Shown piece after piece: positions 51,830 through 60,354 of a stretch of 64,000 nucleotides of DNA. Within the stretch, counting starts at the first letter, position 1; each line of letters starts with the position of its first letter. The notes beneath the pieces are model-generated. The model was not told the origin of the DNA. It worked only from the letters and a program-made list of their open reading frames with translations, and searched no databases. Made by a program: the position numbers and the translations under genes. The stretch comes from Lachnospiraceae bacterium (GTDB lineage: Bacteria; Bacillota; Clostridia; Lachnospirales; Lachnospiraceae). The stretch spans positions 1 through 64,000 of the forward strand of contig JAILRA010000100.1 of the NCBI GenBank assembly GCA_024698715.1. The letters run 5' to 3'.

Positions 51830-53953
51830 ATGGGCAAAAAAAGAAGAAAACAAAGCAGCGGACTTACCGAAAAACCTTTGTTTGAAGGTGTTTTGATAAA
51901 AAACGCGAATAAATATACTCTTGAGACCAGAAAAAGCGACGGCGAATTGCAGACCGTTGTAAAGAATGCAGAAGCCAACCCTGATAAGCTGATTAAGAAA
52001 ATTCCGTTTGTCAGAGGTGTTTTTGTATTGTTTCAAGATGTTTTGCTCACGCTTGAAAGTCTGGAGTTTTCGGCAGAATATTTCGCAAATGATTCTTCAA
52101 AAGAAACGATAATAGACAAAGCGCTCGGAAAAGTGTTCGGAAAACATACGAATATCATAGTTTCGGCGTTTGCCGCATGCGTATCTTTCATTCTCTGCTT
52201 ATTTTTTGTGACGGCAATTCCCATTTTTCTTTCAGGCTATTTAAAGAATTATATAGTTAATGATTCCGTTATCCATATAATTGAGTTCGCTGCATACATT
52301 ATAATAATGGTTGTTTACATGCTTTCATTTCTTTTGTTTAAAGACATAAGAAGAATGCTCAAATACCATTCCGCGGCTCATAAGGTTATAAACTGTGTTG
52401 AGAGAGGACGTAAACCGACTTTTAAAAACGTTTCTTTGTCTTCCAGGTATTTATACAGATGTACAACGGATTACATAGTTTTCTGTACGCTTGTTTCGCT
52501 GGTACTTTTTGTTTTTGTCAGGATTGATTCGATCCCGTTAAGGCTTCTTTTCAGAGTTCTTTACATACCGATAGCAACGGGGCTTTTTTACGAATTATAT
52601 AATGTTATCTGTCTGCTTCCGGACAACTGGTTTAGAAAGATACTCAGCCTTCCGGCTGTAATAATCCAGGTTTTGTATCTTCCGAAACCCGACGACGAAA
52701 TGATAAAAACAGCCATAGCATCCATGGAAGCGGTTTTTGACTGGAGAGAATTCCTGGTGATCAATTTCCCCGAAAAATATTCTTCGGATGATTTTAAAAA
52801 TGCTTCGGAAAAGAAAAAATCCATCGAAGAAATGCTTCTTGTAAAAGAGGAAATTGAAGATCAGTTTGACAGTATTAACGAAGAACTCACCCGTGAGGAA
52901 CAGTACGAAGAGATCGATGTTTCCGACAGAGATAATTATCCCGAAGAAGAGTTTGTGATCTCGGAAGAAGAATACTATCCCGAGGAAGAATTCGAAATAT
53001 CCGAGGAGGAATACTATTCGGAAGAGATCGAGGGCTCGGGAGAAGAGTATTATGCCGAAGGAACGGCTGAAGAAGAGGGTAACTATGAATATACGGTTGA
53101 AGGATCGTATGATGAAGAACCGTTAACAGAGGAAGAACTGACTGAAGTATCATATGCTGAAGAAACGGAAAACGAAGACGATCTGACGGAAGAAGCATAT
53201 ATGGAAGATTCGAAAAACAAAGAAGATTCATATATTGAAGGATCAGAAACCGGTGAAAGATCCGGTAAAGAAACATATTCTGAAGATTCGGTAAACGAAG
53301 ATGATACGACGGAAGAAACAGACGGATCGTTTGAAAAAGAACCTGTAAGTGATAAGGCAGAGAAAAAAGAAACAGTAACAAATATAACACGTAAGGAATT
53401 CAGAGGTTATTCGAATTCTGATGATTCAGGTGAAGAATTCGAGGAGGTTCGTATCAGCAGAAAAGAGGTGGAGGAATTGACCAAAACACAACCCGTGAGC
53501 ATTGACTTTTTGGATGATTACGGATTTGATCCCGATGATGAGGAAGTGCCTGAAAATGAGCAGATGTTTGAACCGGTCAATGAGGACGATTTAATCGTTA
53601 ATGCTTCCGACAAGAACGGTATTCCGTATGACGGCGGAAACGATGATGATTACGAAGGAAACGTACCTTTATTCAGCAAAGAAATAGAAAGCATTCCCAT
53701 GCCGGACAGACTCGATAACATCGTGGAATATATTCCCGAAGGCGGAATGACGTCGAGAATCTATAATCTCAATCCCGAAGAAGCTGAAAGAAATGAATTA
53801 TACGATGACGATGACGAAGATATAGATTTCGACAATATCATTGATGAAAACGGTCATCTGACACTTAAGAATACCGACGCTTTCAATCGTAAGCTCGATG
53901 AGGAATATGACGAAATATTCAAGAGACTGGGACTCGATTCGGATGACCTATAA
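51830..53953 (+). CDS. DUF1385 membrane protein with long acidic repetitive tail
   Basis: 707 residues. Residues 1 to about 335 are a DUF1385 (YqhQ-like) protein with four membrane helices and the conserved PFVRGVFVLFQ and HSAAHKVINCVERG segments. The remaining 370 residues are strongly acidic, Glu/Asp/Tyr-rich and probably disordered. They include three 13-residue repeats from Y370, YPEEEFVISEEEY then YPEEEFEISEEEY then a decayed third. Ordinary DUF1385 proteins stop near 300-330 residues, so the tail is an addition. The C-terminus (DEEYDEIFKRLGLDSDDL) overlaps prmC by 11 bases. Function unknown; the family is a steady neighbour of prmC and prfA. Confidence 0.83.
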   Translation: MGKKRRKQSSGLTEKPLFEGVLIKNANKYTLETRKSDGELQTVVKNAEANPDKLIKKIPFVRGVFVLFQDVLLTLESLEFSAEYFANDSSKETIIDKALGKVFGKHTNIIVSAFAACVSFILCLFFVTAIPIFLSGYLKNYIVNDSVIHIIEFAAYIIIMVVYMLSFLLFKDIRRMLKYHSAAHKVINCVERGRKPTFKNVSLSSRYLYRCTTDYIVFCTLVSLVLFVFVRIDSIPLRLLFRVLYIPIATGLFYELYNVICLLPDNWFRKILSLPAVIIQVLYLPKPDDEMIKTAIASMEAVFDWREFLVINFPEKYSSDDFKNASEKKKSIEEMLLVKEEIEDQFDSINEELTREEQYEEIDVSDRDNYPEEEFVISEEEYYPEEEFEISEEEYYSEEIEGSGEEYYAEGTAEEEGNYEYTVEGSYDEEPLTEEELTEVSYAEETENEDDLTEEAYMEDSKNKEDSYIEGSETGERSGKETYSEDSVNEDDTTEETDGSFEKEPVSDKAEKKETVTNITRKEFRGYSNSDDSGEEFEEVRISRKEVEELTKTQPVSIDFLDDYGFDPDDEEVPENEQMFEPVNEDDLIVNASDKNGIPYDGGNDDDYEGNVPLFSKEIESIPMPDRLDNIVEYIPEGGMTSRIYNLNPEEAERNELYDDDDEDIDFDNIIDENGHLTLKNTDAFNRKLDEEYDEIFKRLGLDSDDL

Positions 53954-54767
53954 AGAAGCGTATGAAAAAGGCAAAAACATGATCGTTTCGGAGGAGGCCG
54001 GCAGTGAAGCACTGCTTCTTCTCGAATATCTTATGAATACCGAAAGGAACGATCTTTTTATACATCCCGACAGAATCCTTGATGAGACAAAGGAAAAGGA
54101 ATACTTTGATCTGATCGAAAGAAGACAAAAAGGCGAACCCGTTCAGTATATTACCGGAAGAACTTTCTTTTACGGTCTGGAGTTTGTCTGTAACCGAAGT
54201 GTTCTGATCCCGAGATTCGATACGGAAATACTGGTTGAAAGGATCATAAAGACAGCACCTTTTGGTCTGAAGCTTTTGGATCTTTGTACCGGAAGCGGCT
54301 GCATAGCGCTTGCTGTCAAAGATCAAAGAAAAGATCTGACTGTTGTCGGAAGCGATATAAGCAAAGAAGCTTTGGATACCGCAAAGGTAAACAGGGAAAA
54401 ACTGAATCTGGATGCTGAATTTATCCAAAGCGATCTTTTTGAAAACATAAATGAAAAATTTGATATCATAGTATCCAATCCTCCCTATATCGAAAGAAAA
54501 GTGATCGAAGGACTCGAAGAGCAGGTTAAGGATTTTGAACCGAGAAGCGCCCTTGACGGCGGCGTGGACGGACTGGATTTTTATCGCAGGATCATAAAAG
54601 AGGCACCCCTGCATTTTGTAAATGACGGAAGAGTGATGTTCGAGATCGGATATGATCAGAAAGAGGGAGTGAGCCTTCTTCTTGAGGAGAACGGATACAA
54701 GGAAATAAATACGATAAAGGATTTAAACGGCCTTGACAGAGTGGTTACGGCTGTTTATGAGAGATGA
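53943..54767 (+). CDS. prmC: Release factor glutamine N5-methyltransferase
   Basis: 274 residues from the ATG inside the end of the DUF1385 gene; an upstream in-frame ATG at 53898 adds residues without family match. PrmC methylates the glutamine of the GGQ motif in RF1 and RF2 using SAM. Motif I is LLDLCTGSGCIAL and the substrate-glutamine-binding NPPYIE lies at 179-184. The typical helical N-terminal domain is present. prfA, its substrate, is the next gene (51 bases), so enzyme and target are co-located. Confidence 0.95.
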   Translation: MTYKEAYEKGKNMIVSEEAGSEALLLLEYLMNTERNDLFIHPDRILDETKEKEYFDLIERRQKGEPVQYITGRTFFYGLEFVCNRSVLIPRFDTEILVERIIKTAPFGLKLLDLCTGSGCIALAVKDQRKDLTVVGSDISKEALDTAKVNREKLNLDAEFIQSDLFENINEKFDIIVSNPPYIERKVIEGLEEQVKDFEPRSALDGGVDGLDFYRRIIKEAPLHFVNDGRVMFEIGYDQKEGVSLLLEENGYKEINTIKDLNGLDRVVTAVYER

Positions 54768-54818
54768 TTGTTTCGGTGAATGAAGACATTTGCCGAATGA
54801 AGAAAGAACGGAGATATT

Positions 54819-55898
54819 ATGTTTGACAAACTTGAAGATTTACTTATCAGGTTCGAAGAACTTATGGGTGAACTCCAGTCACCCGGAGTGACTGACAATC
54901 AGACAAGATTCAGAGCTTTGATGAAAGAACAGAGCGATCTTGCACCCATAGTCGATACCTATAAAGAATACAAAAAAGCAAATGATACAATTAAAGATTC
55001 ACTTGAACTTCTTGAAGCTGAAAGCGATGAAGAAATGCGTGAGATGCTCAAGGAAGAACTGAATGATGCGAGAAAAAGCGTGGAAGAGCTTGAGCAGAAA
55101 CTTAAGATACTTCTTCTGCCCAAAGACCCCAACGATGATAAAAACGTTATCGTTGAGATAAGAGCCGGAGCGGGCGGAGACGAAGCTGCTCTTTTTGCCG
55201 CTGAAATGTACAGATTATATGTTCATTATGCGGAAAGCCAGGGATGGAAGATTGAGACCGTGAATGTCGATGAGATCGGGATCGGCGGCATGAAAGAAGT
55301 CGAATTCATGATCACCGGCAACGGAGCATATTCCAAACTCAAATACGAGTCGGGAGTTCACAGGGTTCAACGTGTACCGGAGACCGAATCGGGCGGAAGG
55401 ATCCATACTTCCACGATAACGGTTGCGGTAATGCCCGAAGTGGAAGATGTTGAAGTAGAGATAAACGAAGCGGACATAAGAATAGATGTTATGCGTGCTT
55501 CGGGATGCGGCGGACAGTGCGTCAATACCACCGACTCTGCCGTAAGACTTACTCATTATCCGACAGGCATAGTTATTTATTCCCAGACAGAGAAATCGCA
55601 GATTCAGAATAAAGCTAAGGCTTTTGCACTTCTTCGTGCAAAATTATACGATCTGGAACAGCAGAAAGCACATGATGCCGAAGCCGAACTCAGAAAGAGC
55701 CAGATCGGTACGGGTGACAGATCCGAGAAGATCAGAACATACAATTTCCCTCAGGGAAGAGTTACTGACCACAGGATCAATCTGACACTGTACAAACTCG
55801 ACAAAATTATGAACGGTGATATAAATGAGATCATCGAGGCCTGCATAGCAGCGGATCAGGCTGCAAAACTGCTTAAACTTAACGAACAGGAAGCGTGA
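54819..55898 (+). CDS. prfA: Peptide chain release factor 1 (RF1)
   Basis: 359 residues. RF1 reads UAA and UAG. The recognition PxT-type motif is RVPETES and the catalytic GGQ is at 231-233 in [13 protein letters not shown]. The residues around GGQ follow the clostridial style (QCVN instead of QHVN), with a cysteine at position 230 where Asn or Ala is more usual. The preceding gene prmC encodes the methyltransferase for this glutamine. Ribosome site ACGGAGA. Assignment is secure. Confidence 0.96.
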   Translation: MFDKLEDLLIRFEELMGELQSPGVTDNQTRFRALMKEQSDLAPIVDTYKEYKKANDTIKDSLELLEAESDEEMREMLKEELNDARKSVEELEQKLKILLLPKDPNDDKNVIVEIRAGAGGDEAALFAAEMYRLYVHYAESQGWKIETVNVDEIGIGGMKEVEFMITGNGAYSKLKYESGVHRVQRVPETESGGRIHTSTITVAVMPEVEDVEVEINEADIRIDVMRASGCGGQCVNTTDSAVRLTHYPTGIVIYSQTEKSQIQNKAKAFALLRAKLYDLEQQKAHDAEAELRKSQIGTGDRSEKIRTYNFPQGRVTDHRINLTLYKLDKIMNGDINEIIEACIAADQAAKLLKLNEQEA

Positions 55899-55929
55899 TT
55901 AAGGATGTATTGTTCAATGAGGTGGTTGA

Positions 55930-56874
55930 ATGATTAGTGAATCCATGGATTTAATGAACAGAATACCGGGTGCGTTTTTTGTTTTTGACAGACATACATA
56001 CAAATTCGTTTTTGTGTCGGACGGCCTTTTGAATCTGTTTGGCCTTTCCGAAAAGGCATTCCTTGAAAAATATTACAATTCTTTTGAGATGTTTATGTAC
56101 AAGGAAGACAGAAAACGCGTAAAGGAGCTGCTGGAAGGACAGTTTGATTTTGAGGATTACTGCGAAGCCAATTTCAGGGTTAAGAGTATTCTAGATGATG
56201 AAAAATTCATGATCTTTCAGGGAAGGCTCGTCGTTGAAAATGACGGCAGCGAAAATGTTTACGGACTGCTCTTTGACGTGACTGAGATGGTTGTTTCCCA
56301 ACAGGAGATCAACCGCATGAATCAGGAGTTATACAATAAGACGGCGGAAGAACACAATCGTCATCTTCAGATAAGCAATCGTGCCAGAATGGACAGCCTG
56401 ACCGGCATACTGAATAAAGCTACCGTAACCGATACCATTATCGATTATCTTAAGGAAAGCGAACCGGATCAGATCCACGCACTTCTTATGATCGACTGTG
56501 ATAATTTCAAGAAAGTCAACGATAATTTCGGTCATGCGGTCGGCGACGAAGTTATAAAATACTTCGCTTCGGTACTTAAAAGAACTTTCCGTGACAGTGA
56601 TGTCAAGGGAAGATTCGGCGGTGACGAATTCATGGTATTCATGAAGAATACGACCAAGGAAGCCACAATCTTAAGAGCTACGCAGTTAAATGAAGCCATC
56701 AAGAAACCATATCTTAAAGACGGAAAAGAAATAAAGATCTCATGCTCGATAGGAGTAGCATATTATCCGAAGGACGGAAATTCTTTCGAGAATCTTTTCG
56801 AAGCTGCGGATGATGCTCTGTACAAAGCAAAATCTGCCGGAAAAGACAGATTTTATGTATACACCAAAGACTGA
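55930..56874 (+). CDS. PAS-GGDEF diguanylate cyclase
   Basis: 314 residues. An N-terminal PAS domain (about 8-125) is followed by a coiled helix and a GGDEF domain (about 150-312) with an intact GRFGGDEF signature. The RxxD inhibitory site is present five residues upstream (RDSD), so product feedback is likely, unlike the cyclase at 39 kb. No membrane helix. The ribosome site is GAGGTGG. It runs in the same direction as prfA, 31 bases after it, and ends two bases before the convergent AraC gene. Confidence 0.9.
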   Translation: MISESMDLMNRIPGAFFVFDRHTYKFVFVSDGLLNLFGLSEKAFLEKYYNSFEMFMYKEDRKRVKELLEGQFDFEDYCEANFRVKSILDDEKFMIFQGRLVVENDGSENVYGLLFDVTEMVVSQQEINRMNQELYNKTAEEHNRHLQISNRARMDSLTGILNKATVTDTIIDYLKESEPDQIHALLMIDCDNFKKVNDNFGHAVGDEVIKYFASVLKRTFRDSDVKGRFGGDEFMVFMKNTTKEATILRATQLNEAIKKPYLKDGKEIKISCSIGVAYYPKDGNSFENLFEAADDALYKAKSAGKDRFYVYTKD

Positions 56875-56876
56875 TA

Positions 56877-57845
56877 TCAGAAATGAGAAAAAGACATGCC
56901 GAACGGAGAGAGCTTATCTCTTCGTTCGCTTTTTGATTGTTTGCGAAATTCAGTAGGAGTACATCCCACATATTCTTTAAAAAGCTTGTTAAAATAACTG
57001 GCGCTGTTAAAGCCGACGCTTCCGGCGAGATACGATATTGACTCGTCGTTTCTCTGGCTTTTGATCATGATGTCACAGGCTTTAAGGATCCTGTACCTTA
57101 TAAGATACTCAAAAGGAGTCTGGTTGATGGTACGTTTAAAAAGCCTGCAGCATTCGCTTTTTGAAATATGTATGCTCTCGGCGATATCGTCGAGAGAGAT
57201 GTTTTCGAAATAGTTATCCTGAATAAAGGTTATGGCATCCTTTATTCTTTCTTCATCGGCACTTGATTTTTCTTCGTGGATTTCCTTCTTTTTGATGTAA
57301 TCTTTGTGAGGGAGATCTTTAATCAGCAAAAGCCAGAGCTGATAAAGAACGGATTTTGTCAAAAGTTCGTAACCGTATTCCCTGTTTAAGTTGTAATCCA
57401 CAATGTCTTCGATATAGGAAAAAACTGCTTTGCCTATTCTGTCCGAGGGATTGACAGGGATATATTTATCCGAACCGGCCAAAAACGGATTAAGGTATGT
57501 GATACTCATCGAAGAATCGGGATCGGAAAAAAGAATGGTTCCCGAAAATATGATCGAAATGATGGAACAGTTGCCGTTTTCGGATTTGATCGAGTGGGCA
57601 ACATTGCTTTTGATTATGATCGCACTCGAACGGGGTACTCTGACGACATCCGAACCGAATGTGTAAAGGGCATTTCCTTCCCGTATGAGGTCTATTTCAA
57701 ATTCCTCGTGCCAGTGCCAGGGAACATTGTTCATGAAATACTCATCTGGCTTGACAAAGTAAACAGCCAACGGATAGTCGCTGTTTATATGTTCGTAAAT
57801 CTCTTTGAAATTATCCTTTGCAATCGTTTTGCGGGAGTTATCCAT
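56877..57845 (-). CDS. AraC-family transcriptional regulator with cupin sensor
   Basis: 322 residues from the ATG (a GTG three codons upstream is possible). The N-terminal half is an AraC-type cupin (WHWHEEFEIDLIREG, then VPRSSAIIIKSNVAHSI). The C-terminal part (about 210-310) has two helix-turn-helix motifs with SLDDIAESIHISKSECCRLF and ISYLAGSVGFNSASYFNKLFKEYVG-like segment. Such regulators usually sense sugars or related compounds and activate nearby genes. The neighbours here are a GGDEF gene and the rimP operon, so the target is not evident. Confidence 0.9.
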   Translation of the reverse strand: MDNSRKTIAKDNFKEIYEHINSDYPLAVYFVKPDEYFMNNVPWHWHEEFEIDLIREGNALYTFGSDVVRVPRSSAIIIKSNVAHSIKSENGNCSIISIIFSGTILFSDPDSSMSITYLNPFLAGSDKYIPVNPSDRIGKAVFSYIEDIVDYNLNREYGYELLTKSVLYQLWLLLIKDLPHKDYIKKKEIHEEKSSADEERIKDAITFIQDNYFENISLDDIAESIHISKSECCRLFKRTINQTPFEYLIRYRILKACDIMIKSQRNDESISYLAGSVGFNSASYFNKLFKEYVGCTPTEFRKQSKSERRDKLSPFGMSFSHF

Positions 57846-57953
57846 ACTGTTCACCGAAACCAGACGACGAGTTAATCGTGTCCGGACTGCTTACGCCTTT
57901 AATACTTAATAATCATAACATATTTTCCATACGAAAAAAATGCTTTAAATTGC

Positions 57954-57982
57954 TTGACTTTTAATATATGAGTTGTTAACAT
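57954..57982 (+). promoter_or_regulatory. Predicted promoter of the rimP-nusA-infB operon
   Basis: TTGACT (57954-57959), 17 bases, TAACAT (57977-57982). The leader of about 70 bases carries the hairpin at 58008-58037. Confidence 0.5.
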
Positions 57983-58007
57983 TGATATTGCATAAATGTG
58001 ATTACTG

Positions 58008-58037
58008 AAGTGGGTTGACAAAGCCCACTTTCTTTTA
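58008..58037 (+). promoter_or_regulatory. Terminator-like hairpin in the leader of the nusA operon
   Basis: Stem AAGTGGG/CCCACTT (58008-58014 with 58024-58030) followed by TTTCTTTTAT. No plus-strand gene lies upstream for it to terminate, because the AraC gene diverges, so it is more likely a leader attenuator of the rimP-nusA operon. Confidence 0.55.
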
Positions 58038-58057
58038 TGCACAGGGAGGTTAGGTGA

Positions 58058-58528
58058 GTGGATATGGGAAAACACGAAGATTACGAAATCAAAACCAAAG
58101 AACTGATCCTGCCCGTTCTTAAGGAGGCCGGAGTCGAACTTTATGACATCGATTTCGAAAAGGAAGGCAGCGACTGGTATCTCAGAGTATATATTGACAA
58201 AGAAGGCGGAGTCGATATTAACGACTGCGAAAAGGTGTCCAGAAGTTTTAATGAGATTCTCGACAGGGAAGATTACATCGATGAAACCTATATTTTCGAA
58301 GTATCTTCGCCGGGACTCGGAAGACAGCTTAAGAAGGACATTCATTTTGAAAAGTCACTCGGTATGCAGGTGGATGTAAAGACCTACAAGCCGATAGACA
58401 AATGCAAGGAATTCACCGGAATTCTGAAAGCTTTCGATCAAAACACGGTAACGGTTACCGTTAAAGATACAGATATGATTTTTAACAGAAAAGATATAGC
58501 TATTATCAGATTGTCACTCGATTTTTAA
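58058..58528 (+). CDS. rimP: Ribosome maturation factor RimP
   Basis: 156 residues, the usual length. RimP helps assemble the 30S subunit. Family marks are YDIDFEKEGSDWYLRVYID, the DCEKVSRSFNEILD segment and EVSSPGLGRQL. The likely start is the GTG seven bases after AGGGAGGT; an ATG two codons later is too far from it. It opens the conserved operon with nusA twelve bases downstream. Confidence 0.95.
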   Translation: MDMGKHEDYEIKTKELILPVLKEAGVELYDIDFEKEGSDWYLRVYIDKEGGVDINDCEKVSRSFNEILDREDYIDETYIFEVSSPGLGRQLKKDIHFEKSLGMQVDVKTYKPIDKCKEFTGILKAFDQNTVTVTVKDTDMIFNRKDIAIIRLSLDF

Positions 58529-58540
58529 GGAGGAAATATT

Positions 58541-59758
58541 ATGGCAAAGGAAAATAAGGTTAAAGACAGCGAAGAGCTTTTAAGAGCGATATCCGAGCTT
58601 GAAAAAGAAAAAGAGATCAGCAAAGATACACTTTTTGAAGCAATTGAGAATTCACTTAAAAAGGCTGCCAAGGAACATTTCGGCAACGATGAAAACTGTA
58701 TCGTTGAAATGGACAGAGAGACCGGCGAATATCATCTTTATCAGGAAAAAACCGTAGTGGAAAACGAAGAGGATATCACTGATCCCGTTACCGAGGTTTC
58801 ACTTGAGGAAGCAAAGAAGGTGGCTAAAAAAGCAGCTGTCGGCGATGTCGTAAGATTTGAACTTCAGTCAAAAGAGTTCGGCCGAATCGCAACACAGCAT
58901 GCAAAGAGCGTTATTCTTCAGAAGATTCGCGAAGAAGAAAGAAATGTTGTTTTTGACCAGTATTATTCCAAGCAGAACAATATAGTAGTCGGTGTGGTTC
59001 AAAGATATGTCGGAAAGAATATTTCCATTAACCTCGGAAAAGCCGATGCAATGCTTAACGAGCCCGAGCAGGTTAAGGGAGAGCATTTCCGTCCAACCGA
59101 CAGAATCAAAGTATATATCACGGAAGTTAAAAATACACCCAAGGGACCCAGGATCCTTGTATCACGTACACATCCCGGATTTGTTAAAAGACTTTTCGAA
59201 GCAGAAGTATCTGAGATCAAAGAAGGTATTGTAGAGATTAAGGGAATCGCAAGAGAACCGGGCAGCCGTACGAAAATGTCCGTATGGTCAAAAGATGAGA
59301 ACGTGGATCCCGTAGGTGCATGTGTAGGTCTCAACGGTGCCAGAGTAAATGCTATCGTAGATGAACTCGGCGGAGAAAAGATCGACATCATCAACTGGAG
59401 TCCCGATGCAAACGAGCTGATTCAGAATGCTCTTTCACCCGCACAGGTAATCGCCGTAGCGGTAAATGAAGAAGACGCAAAGAACAAGGAAGCGATGGTT
59501 ATCGTACCCGATACACAGCTTTCGCTTGCAATCGGTAAAGAAGGACAGAATGCACGTCTTGCCGCCAAACTTACGGGATTTAAGATCGATATCAAGTCCG
59601 AATCACAGGCAAGAGAAGAATTCGGCTTCTCTACTGACAACGAAGAATTTGAATATGATGATGAGTATACGGCAGAAAACTATCAGGATGCTGACGGAAA
59701 CGAATATGCCGAAGAATATACGCAGGAAGTTGAAAGTGAAGTAAATGATGCAGAATAA
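58541..59758 (+). CDS. nusA: Transcription factor NusA
   Basis: 405 residues. NusA binds RNA polymerase and influences pausing, termination and antitermination. Domains in order: N-terminal polymerase-binding domain (about 1-125), S1 domain (about 135-200, with GVVQRYVGKNISINLG), KH1 and KH2 (about 210-345, with VGACVGLNGARVNAIV and LAIGKEGQNARLAAKL). An acidic tail follows (about 365-405). The E. coli-type C-terminal acidic repeats are absent, normal for Firmicutes. AAGGAGG site; the end overlaps the next gene by 14 bases. Confidence 0.97.
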   Translation: MAKENKVKDSEELLRAISELEKEKEISKDTLFEAIENSLKKAAKEHFGNDENCIVEMDRETGEYHLYQEKTVVENEEDITDPVTEVSLEEAKKVAKKAAVGDVVRFELQSKEFGRIATQHAKSVILQKIREEERNVVFDQYYSKQNNIVVGVVQRYVGKNISINLGKADAMLNEPEQVKGEHFRPTDRIKVYITEVKNTPKGPRILVSRTHPGFVKRLFEAEVSEIKEGIVEIKGIAREPGSRTKMSVWSKDENVDPVGACVGLNGARVNAIVDELGGEKIDIINWSPDANELIQNALSPAQVIAVAVNEEDAKNKEAMVIVPDTQLSLAIGKEGQNARLAAKLTGFKIDIKSESQAREEFGFSTDNEEFEYDDEYTAENYQDADGNEYAEEYTQEVESEVNDAE

Positions 59759-60014
59759 AAGAATTCCATTAAGGACATGCGTATCATGCAGGGAAAACAA
59801 AGACAAGAGAGAACTTTTAAGGATTGTCAGAACTCCCGAAGGCGAAGTGATCACGGATGAAACCGGCAGAGCCAACGGCAGGGGTGCATATGTCTGCAAG
59901 AACAGGGAATGTTTTGAAAAACTCATGAAGAATCATGCTTTGGACAAAGCATTCAAAATGCAGGTTCCGAATTCATTTTTCGAAACCGCGATCGAGGAGT
60001 TGTTTGGTGAATAA
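59745..60014 (+). CDS. rnpM: YlxR/RnpM RNA-binding protein
   Basis: 89 residues of the YlxR family. The signature RTCVSCRENKDKRELLRIV and GRGAYVCKNREC are present. In Bacillus the protein (now RnpM) binds the RNA subunit of RNase P and tunes its activity. It overlaps the nusA end by 14 bases and the following gene by eight, so the three are tightly coupled. The two adjacent ATG codons (59745 and 59748) cannot be distinguished. Confidence 0.92.
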   Translation: MMQNKRIPLRTCVSCRENKDKRELLRIVRTPEGEVITDETGRANGRGAYVCKNRECFEKLMKNHALDKAFKMQVPNSFFETAIEELFGE

Positions 60015-60354
60015 TGATAAAGTTCTGTCTCTTATGGGGCTTGCGAAAAAAGCGGGCAAACTTAAGAGCGGAGAATATTGTGTCGAGAATGAAATAAAAA
60101 AAGGCAAAGCCGTACTGGTGATCGTTGCACTCGATGCGTCCGAGAACACAAAAAAGAAGTACTCGGATATGTGTGCATACAGAAAAGTTCCGATCTGTTT
60201 CTGGTCCGAAAAGGAAAAAATCGGAAATATCCTCGGAAACGGGGAAAGGGCGGCAGCAGTTTTGTCTGATGAAGGTTTTGCAAAAGGAATAATGAGTGAG
60301 ATCGAAAGACAAAACAATCAGAGTAATAAACCGGATTCGGAGGTGGTTGAATGA
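60007..60354 (+). CDS. ylxQ: YlxQ, L7Ae-family RNA-binding protein
   Basis: 115 residues from the GTG seven bases after GAGGAG; the frame continues upstream inside ylxR, but no family similarity is seen there. The L7Ae fold is marked by [20 protein letters not shown] and [18 protein letters not shown]7Ae/YlxQ proteins bind kink-turn RNA; the precise role of YlxQ is unsettled. It overlaps infB by four bases (ATGA). Confidence 0.9.
   Translation: MNNDKVLSLMGLAKKAGKLKSGEYCVENEIKKGKAVLVIVALDASENTKKKYSDMCAYRKVPICFWSEKEKIGNILGNGERAAAVLSDEGFAKGIMSEIERQNNQSNKPDSEVVE

Noticed and set aside
52887-53390. Minus-strand Leu/His/Tyr-rich frame opposite the DUF1385 tail
   Set aside because: Arises from the repetitive acidic coding on the plus strand.
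53919-54614. Minus-strand open frame of 231 codons opposite prmC
   Set aside because: Antisense of a confident prmC; composition and lack of ribosome site do not support a gene.
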